64,000 bases of DNA from Spisula solida (Eukaryota; Mollusca; Bivalvia; Venerida; Mactridae), in NCBI GenBank assembly GCA_947247005.1, contig OX365950.1, positions 14,768,720 through 14,832,719 on the forward strand. The letters run 5' to 3'. The notes under the pieces were generated by a model that saw only the letters and a list, made by a program, of their open reading frames with translations, ran no database searches and was not told the DNA's origin. This document shows, in pieces, positions 33,924 to 46,485 of the stretch (the first letter of the stretch is position 1; every line of letters begins with the position of its first letter). Both the position numbers and the translations under genes were made by a program.

Positions 33924-33929
33924 GTAGGC

Positions 33930-34620
33930 TGTTCCACAGGTTACTGTATCATTGAAAAAGAGTAAAAAAAGATAAAAATATAAATGATACATTTACCTGT
34001 GGGCTGTTTGTATGGCCATTATTTATTCCTAGATCATCATCCAATTTTTTTCAAAACGGAGCGGGGAGACTGAAATAAAAATGGTTGTGGCAGCATAAAA
34101 AAGAAGGGGAGGCATGAATGATAATCTTGGAATAAATTTATTATGGCCTAATTTCTGTTACTTTTTTACACACCCTTTTAAAGTACATTTATCCATAGAC
34201 AAACTAAGAAGGGTCTTCCCTTGTATTAATAGCTGGGAGGGACACTATCCCTTCATGTCACTGCTTGTTTATCAGTATGTGATTTAAACATTCATTCACT
34301 GAGTTATTTCCCTTACTACTCTTGCTGACTGTTACTTGATGAAGATGCTTCAAAAATGTTTGTTAAATTATATATGGATTGACAATAAGTCTCTGAGAGT
34401 CATTCATTTAATACATTCCTGAGTTATCTCCCATTTATTACTTTTCGAGGGTGTTGAATTTTCATTGATTTTGTTGTTAAACTTTACCACGATTACTAGA
34501 CCTCCCTAATACAGAACATGGGTTCACCCTTCCATGTTTTGTAATCCACAAATTTTCACCCACTGAAAATTCATTTTTATCAAAATCCACGAAATTTAAT
34601 ACCTATTGTACTCTAATATT
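33930..34620. other. Intronic sequence, no exon seen
   Basis: Intron between TM10 and TM11. A small inverted repeat (GTATCATTGA...AAATGATAC, 33946-33990) resembles the arms at 37.05 kb. No gene. Confidence 0.45.
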
Positions 34621-34624
34621 TCAG

Positions 34625-34792
34625 GGCCTTATATCAAGCAGTATTTTGTTTCCAATTGAGCTGAAATATAAGGAAATACTCTACCCAGATTGGTCAGAGA
34701 TCCTGGGCTGGTGTCTATCTCTGTGGCCCTTGTTGTTCATACCAATATGTGCAATATCTGCCATCTCGAAAGAAACAGGAACTTTAACTGAG
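34625..34792 (+). CDS. SLC6 transporter gene 1, exon with TM11-TM12
   Basis: Acceptor TATTTCAG at 34624, donor GAG|GTTGGT at 34793; phase 0 at both ends, 56 codons. Encodes the end of TM11 (GLISSSILFPIEL), extracellular YKEILYPDWSEILGW and TM12 CLSLWPLLFIPICAISAI followed by cytosolic SKETGTLTE. 'YP.W.E.LGW.LS....L.IP..A' is the standard signature of this region. The donor GTTGGT is weak. Confidence 0.9.
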
Positions 34793-34861
34793 GTTGGTTT
34801 TAAATATTCTACACACTATTTCTTGCCCCCAAATTCACATTGATTTTTTTTCAGCTCACCA

Positions 34862-35458
34862 CTGGTTACAACATTTACATTAAACTGTATCTTACTGAGA
34901 ACTTGTTACACCATTTTCATTAAACTGTATCTTACTGAGAACTTGTTACACTATTTACATTTAACTGTATCTTACTGAGAACTTGTTACACCATTTACAT
35001 TAAACTGTGTCTTATTGAGGACTTGTTACAGCATTTACATTAAACTGTATCTTATTGAGAACTTGTGACAACGTTTACATTAAACTGTATCTTATTGAGA
35101 ACTTGTTACACAATTTACATTAAACTGTATCTTATTGAGAACTTGTTACACCATTTACATTAAGCTATATCTTATTGAGAACTTGTTACACCATTTACAT
35201 TAAACTGTATCTTACTGAGAACTTGTTACACAATTTACATTAAACTGTATCTTATTGAGAACTTGTTACACCATTTACATTAAACTGTATTTTAACGAGG
35301 TTGTTACACCATTTACATTAAACTGTATCCTATTTAGAACTTGTTACAACTGTATCTTATTGAGTTCTTGTTACAGCATTTACATTAAACTGTATCTTAT
35401 TGAGAACTTGTTACAGCATTTACATTAATCTGTATTTTAACGAGATTGTTACACCATG
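34862..35458 (+). repeat. Intronic tandem array, ~40-bp unit, ~14 copies
   Basis: The unit contains AACTGTATCTTATTGAGAAC and TTGTTACACCATTTACATTA. Some copies share a variant (TTTTAACGAGGTTGTTACAC), showing block duplication. It does not include exon sequence, unlike the other arrays of this gene. Confidence 0.93.
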
Positions 35459-35556
35459 TACAATATTACATACAAGAAATATAATAATTAATGAATTGGA
35501 AAACATACTTACATGCATGTCTCAATTTATCACAAAACCTAACTGCTTGCTTTCAG

Positions 35557-35745
35557 AGAATAAAGACTTTGTTGAAGACGCCAGCTGGCTGGGGTGCAGG
35601 TTTACTTACAACACACGGGCATGATGATAGTAGCTTACCTGACTATGTGATCTGTCAGCCAGATAATCACCGTCCAGTACATGGATTGGCAATGTTGACA
35701 GCCAATCTGTATATTCCTCAGTTAGCTCCCTTGGCTGCAGAAGAA
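35557..35745 (+). CDS. SLC6 transporter gene 1, exon with C-terminal tail
   Basis: Acceptor TGCTTTCAG at 35556, donor GAA|GTAAGT at 35746; phase 0 at both ends, 63 codons. It begins RIKTLLKTPAGWG, the conserved post-TM12 '(R)(I/L)...L.TP...WGP' motif, then a hydrophilic tail with HGHDDSSLPDYV, CQPDNHRPVHGLAM and PQLAPLAAEE. If the donor is not used, translation continues 20 codons to a stop at 35806-35808, so this could be the terminal coding exon; if it is used, a further exon lies downstream and was not found. The last ~45 bp, with the donor, seed the array that follows. Confidence 0.87.
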
Positions 35746-36395
35746 GTAAGTAAAATATTGCTCAGTTTGCTCCCTTGGCTGCAGAAGATAAAAATAGCCC
35801 TCAGTTAGCTCCCTTGGCTGCAGAAGATAAAAATATTCCTCAGATAGCTCCCTCCACTGCTGAAGTGAAGGAGTAAGTAAAAATATTCCTCAGTTAGCTC
35901 CCTTGACGGCAGAAGGAGTAAGTAAAAATATTCCTCAGTTAGCTCCCTTGACTGCAGAAGGAGTAAGTAAAAATATTCCTCAGTTAGCTCCCTTGACTGC
36001 CAAAGAAAATAGTAAAACTATTCATTAGTTATCTCCCTTGGCTGCAGAAGAAATAAGTAAAATTATTCCTCAGTTAGCTCCCTTGACTGCCAAAGAAGAT
36101 AGTAAAAATATTCATTAGTTATCTCCCTTGGCTGCAGAAGAAATAAGTAAAATTATTCCTCAGTTAGCTCCCTTGACTGCCAAAGAAGATAGTAAAAATA
36201 TTCATTAGTTATCTCCCTTGGCTGCAGAAGAAATAAGTAAAAATATTCCTCAGTTAGCTCCCTTGACTGCCAAAGAAGATAGTAAAAATATTCCTTAGTT
36301 ATCTCCCTTGGCTGCAGAAGAAATAAGTAAAAATATTCCTCAGTAAGCTACTTTGGCTGCCAAAGAAGAAAGTAAAAATATTAATTAGTTATTTA
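35700..36395 (+). repeat. C-terminal exon donor array, ~45-bp unit, ~16 copies
   Basis: Units contain CCTCAGTTAGCTCCCTTG, GCTGCAGAAG and AGTAAGTAAAAATATT. The GT of the donor is kept in the first copy and in a few near it (GAAGGAGTAAGT), but lost in many others (GAAATAAGTAA, GAAGATAGTAA). From about 36000 two subtypes alternate (CTCAGTTAGCTCCC...GACTGCC and CATTAGTTATCTCCC...GGCTGCAG), i.e. a ~90-bp dimer repeated. Confidence 0.94.
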
Positions 36396-39335
36396 TTTCT
36401 AAACACAACTTTAATTTATCTATGTTATTGAATTAGTACCTTGGTGTGTGTTACCTTGTATAATGAAGCCACCTTACATAAATGCCATCATTTCCTATAA
36501 GAACATGATATTGACTTGTCTGAACTCTGTTAGTTCCTCATACTTGCGTGATCATTATCAATTAAACTGTTTACCTAGGTTACATAAAGTTCAAGTATAG
36601 TTATATGATATACATGTATATTACACTACACCATCATTTTCTTGCATTATATACACAGGTACTGGTATAGGGGATCTATTGATTTATGAGTAACTTATAT
36701 TAAACAAGTTCAGGAAATTTTATTAATATTTCTTGAACAAATTTATCAATTGACAACTGTTATCACATAACACTTATAACATGAACAAAACACATTTTTC
36801 TATTAAGAAACTGACACCGTTGTATAAACGACGCTAAAAACAACATCATTTACGGCTTATAATGACATCATTTAGGAGAGAAAGTGACGTCATTTGAATG
36901 TTATAATATAAAAATATACATACTTGTTATACTAACCTGAATACAATGTTTATGTAAGGAATGTTATGTGATCAATCTCATTACTTAATTGGTAAATTAC
37001 TGTAACCTCTGTCATATTTGTCGAAAATTCTACTCTGTATCACAAGTAACCTGTATCATTGATTAAGAGTAAAAAAAGGGTAAAAAGAAATAAAAAAAGA
37101 TGTTTGTGTAAAATTTATTATATTCATTTTTTTTTTTTTTACTCTTAATCAATGATGCTCTGTATCAGCTTTTCTTAACTTGTCAGCTAACTTAGCCACT
37201 CATTAGAATATGATAATTTAACTTGGCTGAGAAGGTAGCATGTCACTAGTAATTATGCACAGAACCCCCAGGTGGGTACATGGATATCTATGGATTTATT
37301 GTCATATGTGTAGATCATTATCAGTCCAGAATATTGACCGTCAAACTTGACTGTCATTGAAAAAAAAGGATTCCACTAGTAGCATCTTAAAGGGTAAGCG
37401 CTGGTTGTCAAATTGGGGTATTAAGTACAGTAGAACTTCTATGACTCAAACAGTTCTGGCACGAACACTATATAAACAGGTTTGTTAAGAAACCTTTAGT
37501 TTTGAATAAAAAAAAATACCAGTACTGGAAAAATAATGCCTGCGCAAACATAGCTGACTCTAAAGTATTAATGTATTCATATGTATTCCAGTAATAGTAG
37601 TAATACACATGACCATTATTTACATCAATACTTCTCTGAGTGACATAATTATTCTAGTTAAAGTGTGATAATAGATCAATATTTAATAACACTATTAATA
37701 AGGTAAACTGCAGTATTACATTTATCTGTACAATAAATGTTAATACATGAACAGCTGAAAACTCTTCGGCAGTGAGACTGTAATAGTGTACCTGACATGT
37801 GCTGTTGGATTATACATATTCTGCACTCACGGAATTTGCGTGATTTTGATATTATATAAAAAAAGAAAAAAAAGATTATGCTGTGGCTCTTGTAATATGC
37901 ATACTAGTATTTATTCTGCATCTTCAAAATTGCTGTATTTTGATATTAAATAAAAAAGATTAAGTTCTATCCGCTGCGGATACCGTATTATGCATAATTG
38001 TTTTGCATGTTTGATCGAAATTGCATGATTATGCTATCATGGAAAAAAGAATATATTCTGAACTTCTGTCTGTTACTGCTGAGTTGAATCTGTGATTAGT
38101 GTTTTGTTAAGAGTGGTTTGACACCAGACGATATTGTGATCGGCAGTCAGTCATCCTAGCTGTTTTATCTCTGATAACGTGTGATAAAGTGTGCAGTACA
38201 GATTGTGTTCTCAATGAGGGTATTGGTGGGCGATAAATAATTTATTTATCAAGGAAAAAGTGTGGAATGACTGATTATAGTATATATGTTCTGCCGATGC
38301 AACTTATATTATCGTAAAATATAAAGATCTTTTGAATCAAATGATCAAATATAAACATCCCAAGTGTGTTACATATTAATATGGTGATTCTATTGTATGG
38401 TAAATAAAATGACGACTATTGATAGCGATTTTGAATTTGGAAATTATTTCAAAACTTGGTTTAACTGAATGAGAATAATGAATGGAATTATTTGATCAGA
38501 ACAAATAGTGTTTGTGTTGAAGTACGACCAATACTGGATGGCGAAAGTTCAACGACATAATATAACTTAATCTGTACTGTCTACATTGTTGCAAAGAGTA
38601 GTCAGTATTTAATTATTTAGTGCTTTGATCTTTTAAACTGAACATAAGCATGACGGGCAGACAATCATCAGTTTGAATGTCATTCACATGAATGGAACTT
38701 TTTTTATAACGTAAGTAGTTTTTCTTTTCGTCCAAAACATACTAAAATCTTACTGCTATACCATGTGAGTTAATTGATTTTTAACTAAAAAACTGAGTAC
38801 AATAACTAAATCGTCTTTCATTTATTCTGACATCGGCCTTTTAATGATTTAATGCTCCTCATTGTCAAAGACCTTGGACTAATTGTCGTAATGGTTAATT
38901 TTAAAGCACGAAATTCAAAGTCCACATTATGTCGTTCATTGCGTGTGAGTATATAGGCCTGCTTGAAATATCCTTTTTTGGGGATATGGATGGTTTGTTC
39001 TATGTCTGACTCTTGCGTGGATGGCTAGGTGCTGCGGCCATTTCTGTGTGGCTTTAGATTGTCTGTGCATTACAGTAATTGATTTGAGTCTTCAAATTGA
39101 ACAATAATTTTTCATCTTATGTTACTGATATGGTTGGTATCTTAAAAAAAAGAGTTTTCTGGTGATCTTAAAAAAGGGAGGTTTTTTTTGGTGACAACCA
39201 CCTCAGCTCCTATATTAAATTTATGACTATTTTACCCTTCCTGAAAAAGCCTGACATTGGTCTCGTTTTCATATATGACCACACTCAAAACCATCATCAC
39301 AATTCATGAAGTTCATTCCAAAAGAAAATGGTATA
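36396..39335. other. No gene seen (downstream of gene 1)
   Basis: AT-rich. Includes an inverted repeat with ~25-bp arms (37053-37157, GTATCATTGATTAAGAGTAA and its complement around A/T-rich loops) and a CAGT-starting MITE-like end at 37432. A good donor-like GTAAGTAG occurs at 38711, but no supported coding exon. Further 3' exons or the polyadenylation site of gene 1, or a 5' non-coding exon of gene 2, could lie here unseen. Confidence 0.4.
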
Positions 39336-39586
39336 GCACAGAGAATTTGACATGATCCTGACCTATATGCATGAATATATTACAAGGTTCTTGCGTTGCA
39401 TAATTAAATTTCCGTGAGCAAATCGTGCAATATCGGTCCTTCAGATTTGTATTGTTATTACACCTCCAGCGTCTTCGTGATACTCCCACTTATGAAAACA
39501 TACAACCAGGGATATAAATAAAGCAAATAAGTCAGCTGTGAAATTATGCTAATAGAAGTTTGAGAGTCATGTCAAATTCTCTGGAC
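39336..39586 (+). mobile_element. GTCC-ended MITE, 251 bp, TA-flanked (copy 1)
   Basis: Left end GCACAGAGAATTTGACATGA; the reverse complement of the right end is GTCCAGAGAATTTGACATGA. TA on both sides (39334-39335, 39587-39588). An inverted copy of exactly the same length lies at 55987-56237. Confidence 0.85.
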
Positions 39587-42099
39587 TATAATTGCTGTTT
39601 ATTTTGTTAAACTGAGGTAATTCATATTAATGGGCTATATCTCTTGAGCTGGTGCCCACTTATGTGTTGCAATCAAAGGTTTTATATTTGTTATAAAAAA
39701 TGTTGTTATCTTGACACAAACCCGGTTTTTATTGTTTTTATCTGAAGAGGTCAGATAACATTACAAACTGTTGTTGATTGCATGCCTTTCATTGTAAGAG
39801 TTCTACAGCTAACAGTAATTTAGTCTGATAATGCCTGGTGGAAAATTTTCACATTTCTAGGTTATGGTATTGGTTCAAATCCCACTTTGGGGGCTAATTT
39901 ATTTTGCAAAAGCGCTATTTGTGCAGTGTGGCAGCTGTAAAACGTCTCCCATACCAATACTCAGTGTTGTATTCCATTATCAAACAATTACAGGTGTGTC
40001 ACATTGATACTGGTTATTTGTGCAACCTTTTGTTGGGATTGTTGCAATAGCTGAGTGGTAGAAAGTAGTACTTTCTGAAGTGTAAAAATCACAAATATGT
40101 AACCTGCCAAAACTACCTTAGAAAATATGTGATTATGGAGTTAGGGCACAAACTTATTAGAGGATATATTATCACATAAATACCATAGTTTTCTATATGG
40201 GAATAAATCACCGACCACTGTTCTCCAACACCTGCGATAACAAATGTGTGTGACATCACCAGCTTTTTTTCACGGAAATTGTTAGCTTGAACTTGATATG
40301 CTTAATATGTGGTTTTGACTCAGTTACGTATAGGAATCTGTACTGTTTTCTTTTTGATCAACATTTCTTGACAAACCCTCATTTAAAAACGTTCTCTCTA
40401 GACTGTTTAAGAAATGCTGATCTCCAAAGAAAACTGATGACGGATCCTATATTCATTTTGGTATTTATTGCTTGAATAGGGGGTTATTAATGCATGAGTA
40501 GTTTTAAATTACTGAATTTGTTCAAAAGGATCTCTGAGCAGGACACACTGATCAATTGACAAGTTCATGAAAAGGTCAACATTTGACTTAAACTGAGCTT
40601 CAAAATATGTGTTATTTGTTTTGAAATGGTAGTTTTTCAAATATTTGTCAGGGTTTAATTTGTTTTGTTTGTTTAACCTTCAACATAAAACAAATATTGA
40701 TAGATTTATATTGCATTCAATGCATTCATTATAACCTTTGTATCGAAGCTTCAGTTACAGCTGTGACGTCATGTCTTTGTTCTTCCTGTTTGACGATGGT
40801 AATATAGTCTTTTAATGTTTAAAGATAATATTAAGTCAGACAGGGAAGGCAGCAACATAAAAAACATACAAAGCTTTTAATACTTCATTTGATGATGATC
40901 AACGTTTTAATAAGGAGTATCATATATATCTAAAAACCTACTGGATCTGCCATCATATACCGCTGTTATGCGCAAGTTTGGCGCGCGTCGTTGCGTGTGT
41001 CGACTCGTTGGTCGATATAGATAGTAGTGTGGGTGAGTGGAGACCTCTGTCTGAGGAGACAGGTACGATGATGTCTTTCCCTGGAAATATCCAAGAACAC
41101 TTGAATAAGTTTGATGTTACTTTATTGCTTGTCAAAGTTCATATAATATAATTCAAATATTAATATAATATTCATATATTATGTTCAACAATATTACAAT
41201 TACAAAATGTAAGTAATAACTAAATAACCAATTACAAATATCATCTTCTTTTCAAATATGGGGAATTAGCAATTACCATTACAAATGTAATATCTTTAGA
41301 TATTTAAATCATGGGGAATTAACAATAGCAAATAATACTAATTTGGGGAATTAGCAAAGTACAAAAGACTACTAATTTGGGGAATTAGCATTAATCTAAT
41401 ATAATAATTTTAAAGTGGTAGAGTCAGCTTAACTCGCGTTAGTGAAAGGTGCTACGCCTTATATAATAGAATACAAAAATTTAAAACAAAAAGATAATAG
41501 CAAATATAAGAATATTTGCACATTAATTAATTTACTTTCTAAAACCTAAATAGTTAAATTCAACAGACATTTATAAAACTTTGCCAAATATGTGAAATTG
41601 TACAAAGATAATAAGTTCAGATAGTTACTTCAAAAGTCTAAATAATCATATAAATTTCCAAATAAGAATTAAATTCAAAGTTTGCTAGTAAATAATGTCT
41701 GTTAGCTTTCCAAAAATATAATGTATTATTTATTTTACAGAAATATACATTTCTACTAATTAGCAACACAATGTTTACAAAGAAAGCAATTATATGAAAA
41801 ATATGTCATTTGCATGTCCCAAATATTATACCAATAGTAAACAAAGTTTTTCAACCAAGGTAAATTCATCACCAAATAAATAAAAATGGTAACATAATTT
41901 TAACACAATTTTCGGTGAGTTTTGGGTCATAACAACAAGCCAAATATACCTCTGGTATTTCCAATTGTTACAACCCTCTAGAACTCCAACTTTCTACAAC
42001 TAAATCATCTGGCATTTGTCTAAATTAACTCTCTGCCATTGCCATGGTAATTGTAACAACTCTTTGCCATTGCCAAATCTCTGTCTGCCAATTACCACA
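39587..42099. other. No gene seen
   Basis: AT-rich. A tRNA-like B-box segment (ATTGGTTCAAATCCCACTTT at about 39870) and a small GC-richer island (40960-41100) are the only distinct spots. A short GGGGAATTAGCA motif recurs four times around 41260-41395. Confidence 0.4.
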
Positions 42100-45000
42100 A
42101 CCCTTTGGCATTTTCCATTACAGCAATCCTCAGGCATTGTCCATTGCAATAACCTGGAACTCTCTGACATTTCCCATTGTAGCAACTCTCTGGCATTTTC
42201 CATATCAGCAACTCTGACATTTCCCATTGCAGCAACTCTCTGGCATTTCCTATTGCAAACTTTCTGACATTTCCCATTGCAGCAACTCTCTGACATTTCC
42301 TATTGCAGCAACTCTCTGACATTTCCTATTCCAGCAACTCTCTGACATTTCCTATTGCAGCATCTCTCTGGAATTTCCTATTGCAAACTTTCTGACATTT
42401 CCCATTGCAGCAACTCTCTGACATTTCCTATTGCAGCAACTCTCTGACATTTCCTATTGCAGCAACTCTCTGACATTTCCTATTGCAGCAACTCTCTGAC
42501 ATTTCCTATTGCAGAAACTCTCTGACATTTCCTATTGCAGCAACTGTCTGACATTTCCCATTGCAGCAACTCTCTGACATTTCCCATTGCAGCAACTCTC
42601 TGACATTTCCTATTGCAGCAACTCTCTGACATTTCCTATTGCAGAAACTCTCTGACATTTCCTATTGCAGCAACTGTTTGACATTTCCTATTGCAGCAAC
42701 TCTCTGACATTTCCCATTGCAGCAACTCTCTGACATTTCCCATTGCAGCAACTCTCTGACATTTCCTATTGCAGCAACTCTCTGACATTTCCCATTGCTG
42801 CAAATTTCTGATATTTCCTATTGCAGCAACTCTCTGACATTTCCCATTGCATGAAACTCTCCTCTGGCATTTCCCAATGCAGCAACTCTCTGGCATTTCC
42901 CATTGCAGCAAACATTTCCTATTGCAGCAACTCTCTGACATTTCCTATTGAAGCAACTCTCTGACATTTCCCATTGCAGCAACTCTCAGACATGTCCCAT
43001 TGCAGCAACTCTCTGACATTTCCCATTGCAGCAACTCTCTGACATTTCCCATTGCATGAAACTCTCCTCTGGCATTTCCCAATGCAGCAACTCTCTGACA
43101 TTTCCCACTGCAGAAACTCTCTTGCATTTCCCATTGCAGCAACTCTCTGGCATTTTCCATATCAGCAACTCTGACATTTCCCATTGCAGCAACTCTCTGG
43201 CATTTCCTATTGCAAACTTTCTGACATTTCCCATTGCAGCAACTCTCTGACATTTCCTATTGCAGCAACTCTCTGACATTTCCTATTGCAGCAACTCTCT
43301 GACATTTCCTATTGCAGCAACTCTCTGGCATTTCCTATTGCAAACTTTCTGACATTTCCCATTGCAGCAACTCTCTGACATTTCCTATTGCAGCAACTCT
43401 CTGACATTTCCTATTGCAGCAACTCTCTGACATTTCCTATTGCAGCAACTCTCTGACATTTCCTATTGCAGCAACTCTCTGACATTTCCTATTGCAGCAA
43501 CTCTCTGGCATTTCCTATTGCAAACTTTCTGACATTTCCCATTGCAGCAACTCTCTGACATTTCCTATTGCAGCAACTCTCTGACATTTCCTATTGCAGC
43601 AACTCTCTGACATTTCCTATTGCAGCAACTCTCTGACATTTCCTATTGCAGAAACTCTCTGACATTTCCTATTGCAGCAACTCTCTGACATTTCCTATTG
43701 CAGCAACTCTCTGACATTTCCTATTGCAGAAACTCTCTGACATTTCCTATTGCAGCAACTCTCTGACATTTCCCATTGCAGCAACTCTCTGACATTTCCC
43801 ATTGCAGCAACTCTCAGACATGTCCCATTGCAGCAACTCTCTGACTTTTCTAATGCAGCAACTCTCTGACATTTCCCATTGCAGAAACTCTCTGACATTT
43901 CCCACTGCAGAAACTCTCTTGCATTTCCCATTGCAGCAACTCTCTGACATTTCCCATTGCAGAAATTCTCTTGCATTTCCCATTGCAGCAACTCTCTGAC
44001 ATTTCCTATTCCAGCAACTCTCTGACATTTCCTATTGAAGCAACTCTCTGACATTTCCCATTGCAGCAACTCTCAGACATGTCCCATTGCAGCAACTCTC
44101 TGACATTTCCCATTGCAGCAACTCTCTGACATTTCCCATTGCATGAAACTCTCCTCTGGCATTTCCCAATGCAGCAACTCTCTGACATTTCCCACTGCAG
44201 AAACTCTCTTGCATTTCCCATTGCAGCAACTCTCTGACATTTCCCATTGCAGAAATTCTCTTGCATTTCCCATTGCAGCAACTCTCTGACATTTCCTATT
44301 GCAGCAACTCTCTGACATTTCCTATTGCAGAAACTCTCTGCCATTTCCTATTGCAGCAACTCTCTGACATTTCCCATTGCAGCAACTCTCTGACATTTCC
44401 CATTGCAGCAACTCTCTGACATTTCCCATTGCAGCAACTCTCTGACATTTCCTATTGCAGCAACTCTCTGACATTTCCCATTGCAGAAACTCTCTTGCAT
44501 TTCCCATTGCAGCAACTCTCTGACATTTCCCATTGCAGCAACTCTCCTCTGGCATTTCCCAATGCAGCAACTCTCTGGCATTTCCCATTGCAGTAAACAT
44601 TTCCTATTGCAGCAACTCTCTGACATTTCCTATTGAAGCAACTCTCTGACATTTCCCATTGCAGCAACTCTCAGACATGTCCCATTGCAGCAACTCTCTG
44701 ACTTTTCTAATGCAGCAACTCTCTGACATTTCCCATTGCAGAAACTCTCTGACATTTCCCACTGCAGAAACTCTCTTGCATTTCCCATTGCAGCAACTCT
44801 CTGACATTTCCCATTGCAGAAATTCTCTTGCATTTCCCATTGCAGCAACTCTCTGACATTTCCTATTGCAGCAACTCTCTGACATTTCCTATTGCAGAAA
44901 CTCTCTGACATTTCCTATTGCAGCAACTCTCTGACATTTCCCATTGCAGCAACTCTCTGACATTTCCCATTGCAGCAACTCTCTGACATTTCCTATTGCA

Positions 45001-46485
45001 GCAACTCTCTGACATTTCCCATTGCAGAAACTCTCTTGCATTTCCCATTGCAGCAACTCTCTGACATTTCCCATTGCAGCAACTCTCCTCTGGCATTTCC
45101 CAATGCAGCAACTCTCTGGCATTTCCCATTGCAGCAAACATTTCCTATTGCAGCAACTCTCTGACATTTCCTATTGAAGCAACTCTCTGACATTTCCCAT
45201 TGCAGCAACTCTCAGACATGTCCCATTGCAGCAACTCTCTGACTTTTCTAATGCAGCAACTCTCTGACATTTCCCATTGCAGAAACTCTCTTGCATTTCC
45301 CATTGCAGCAACTCTCTGACATTTCCCACTGCAGAAACTCTCTTGCATTTCCCATTGCAGCAACTCTCTGACATTTCCCATTGCAGAAATTCTCTTGCAT
45401 TTCCCATTGCAGCAACTCTTTGACATTTCCCATTGCAGCAACTCTCTGACATTTCCTATTGCAGAAACTCTCTGACATTTCCTATTGCAGCAACTATCTG
45501 ACATTTCCCATTGCAGCAACTCTCTGACATTTCCCATTGCAGCAACTCTCTGACATTTCCCATTGCAGCAACTCTCTGACATTTCCTATTGCAGCAACTC
45601 TCTGACATTTCCCATTGCAGAAACTCTCTTGCATTTCCCATTGCAGCAACTCTCTGACATTTCCCATTGCAGCAACTCTCTGACATTTCCCATTGCATGA
45701 AACTCTCCTCTGGCATTTCCCAATGCAGCAACTCTCTAGCATTTCCCATTGCAGCAAACATTTCCTATTGCAGCAACTCTCTGACGTTTCCAATTGAAGC
45801 AACTCTCTGACATTTCCCATTGTAGCAACTCTCAGACATGTCCCATTGCAGCAACTCTCTGACATTTCCCATTGCAGCAACTCTCTGACATTTCCCATTG
45901 CATGAAACTCTCCTCTGGCATTTCCCAATGCAGCAACTCTCTGACATTTCCCATTGCAGCAACTCTCAGACATGTCCCATTGCAGCAACTCTTTGACATT
46001 TCCTATTGCAGCAACTCTCTGACATTTCCCATTGCAGCAACTCTCTGACATTTCCTATTGCAGCAACTCTCTGACATTTCCCATTGCAGAAACTCTCTTG
46101 CATTTCCCATTGCAGCAACTCTCTGACATTTCCCATTGCAGCAACTCTCCTCTGGCATTTCCCAATGCAGCAACTCTCTGGCATTTCCCATTGCAGCAAA
46201 CATTTCCTATTGCAGCAACTCTCTGACATTTCCTATTGAAGCAACTCTCTGACATTTCCCATTGCAGAAACTCTCTTGCATTTCCCATTGCAGCAACTCT
46301 CTGACATTTCCCATTGCAGCAACTCTCTGACATTTCCCATTGCAGAAACTCTCTTGCATTTCCCATTGCAGCAACTCTCTGACATTTCCCATTGCAGCAA
46401 CTCTCTGACATTTCCCATTGCAGAAACTCTCTTGCGTTTCCCATTGCAGAAACTCTCTGACATTTCCCATTGCAGCAACTCTGGC
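42100..46485. repeat. 4.4-kb array of 26-bp acceptor-like units (~165 copies)
   Basis: The unit is CATTTCCCATTGCAGCAACT + CTCTGA, i.e. each copy carries a pyrimidine-rich stretch and TTGCAG, resembling a 3' splice site. Variants (ATGAAACTCTCCTCTGG, CAGAAACTCTCTTGC, AAGCAACTC, CAGACATGTCCC) recur in fixed order: an exact-looking block repeats at +541 bp (44.35-44.65 kb vs 44.89-45.2 kb) and another at +857 bp (43.75-44.0 vs 44.6-44.86 kb). Since 26 is not a multiple of 3, minus-strand frames of 60-185 codons appear everywhere; they encode only the repeat and are not genes. Confidence 0.97.
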
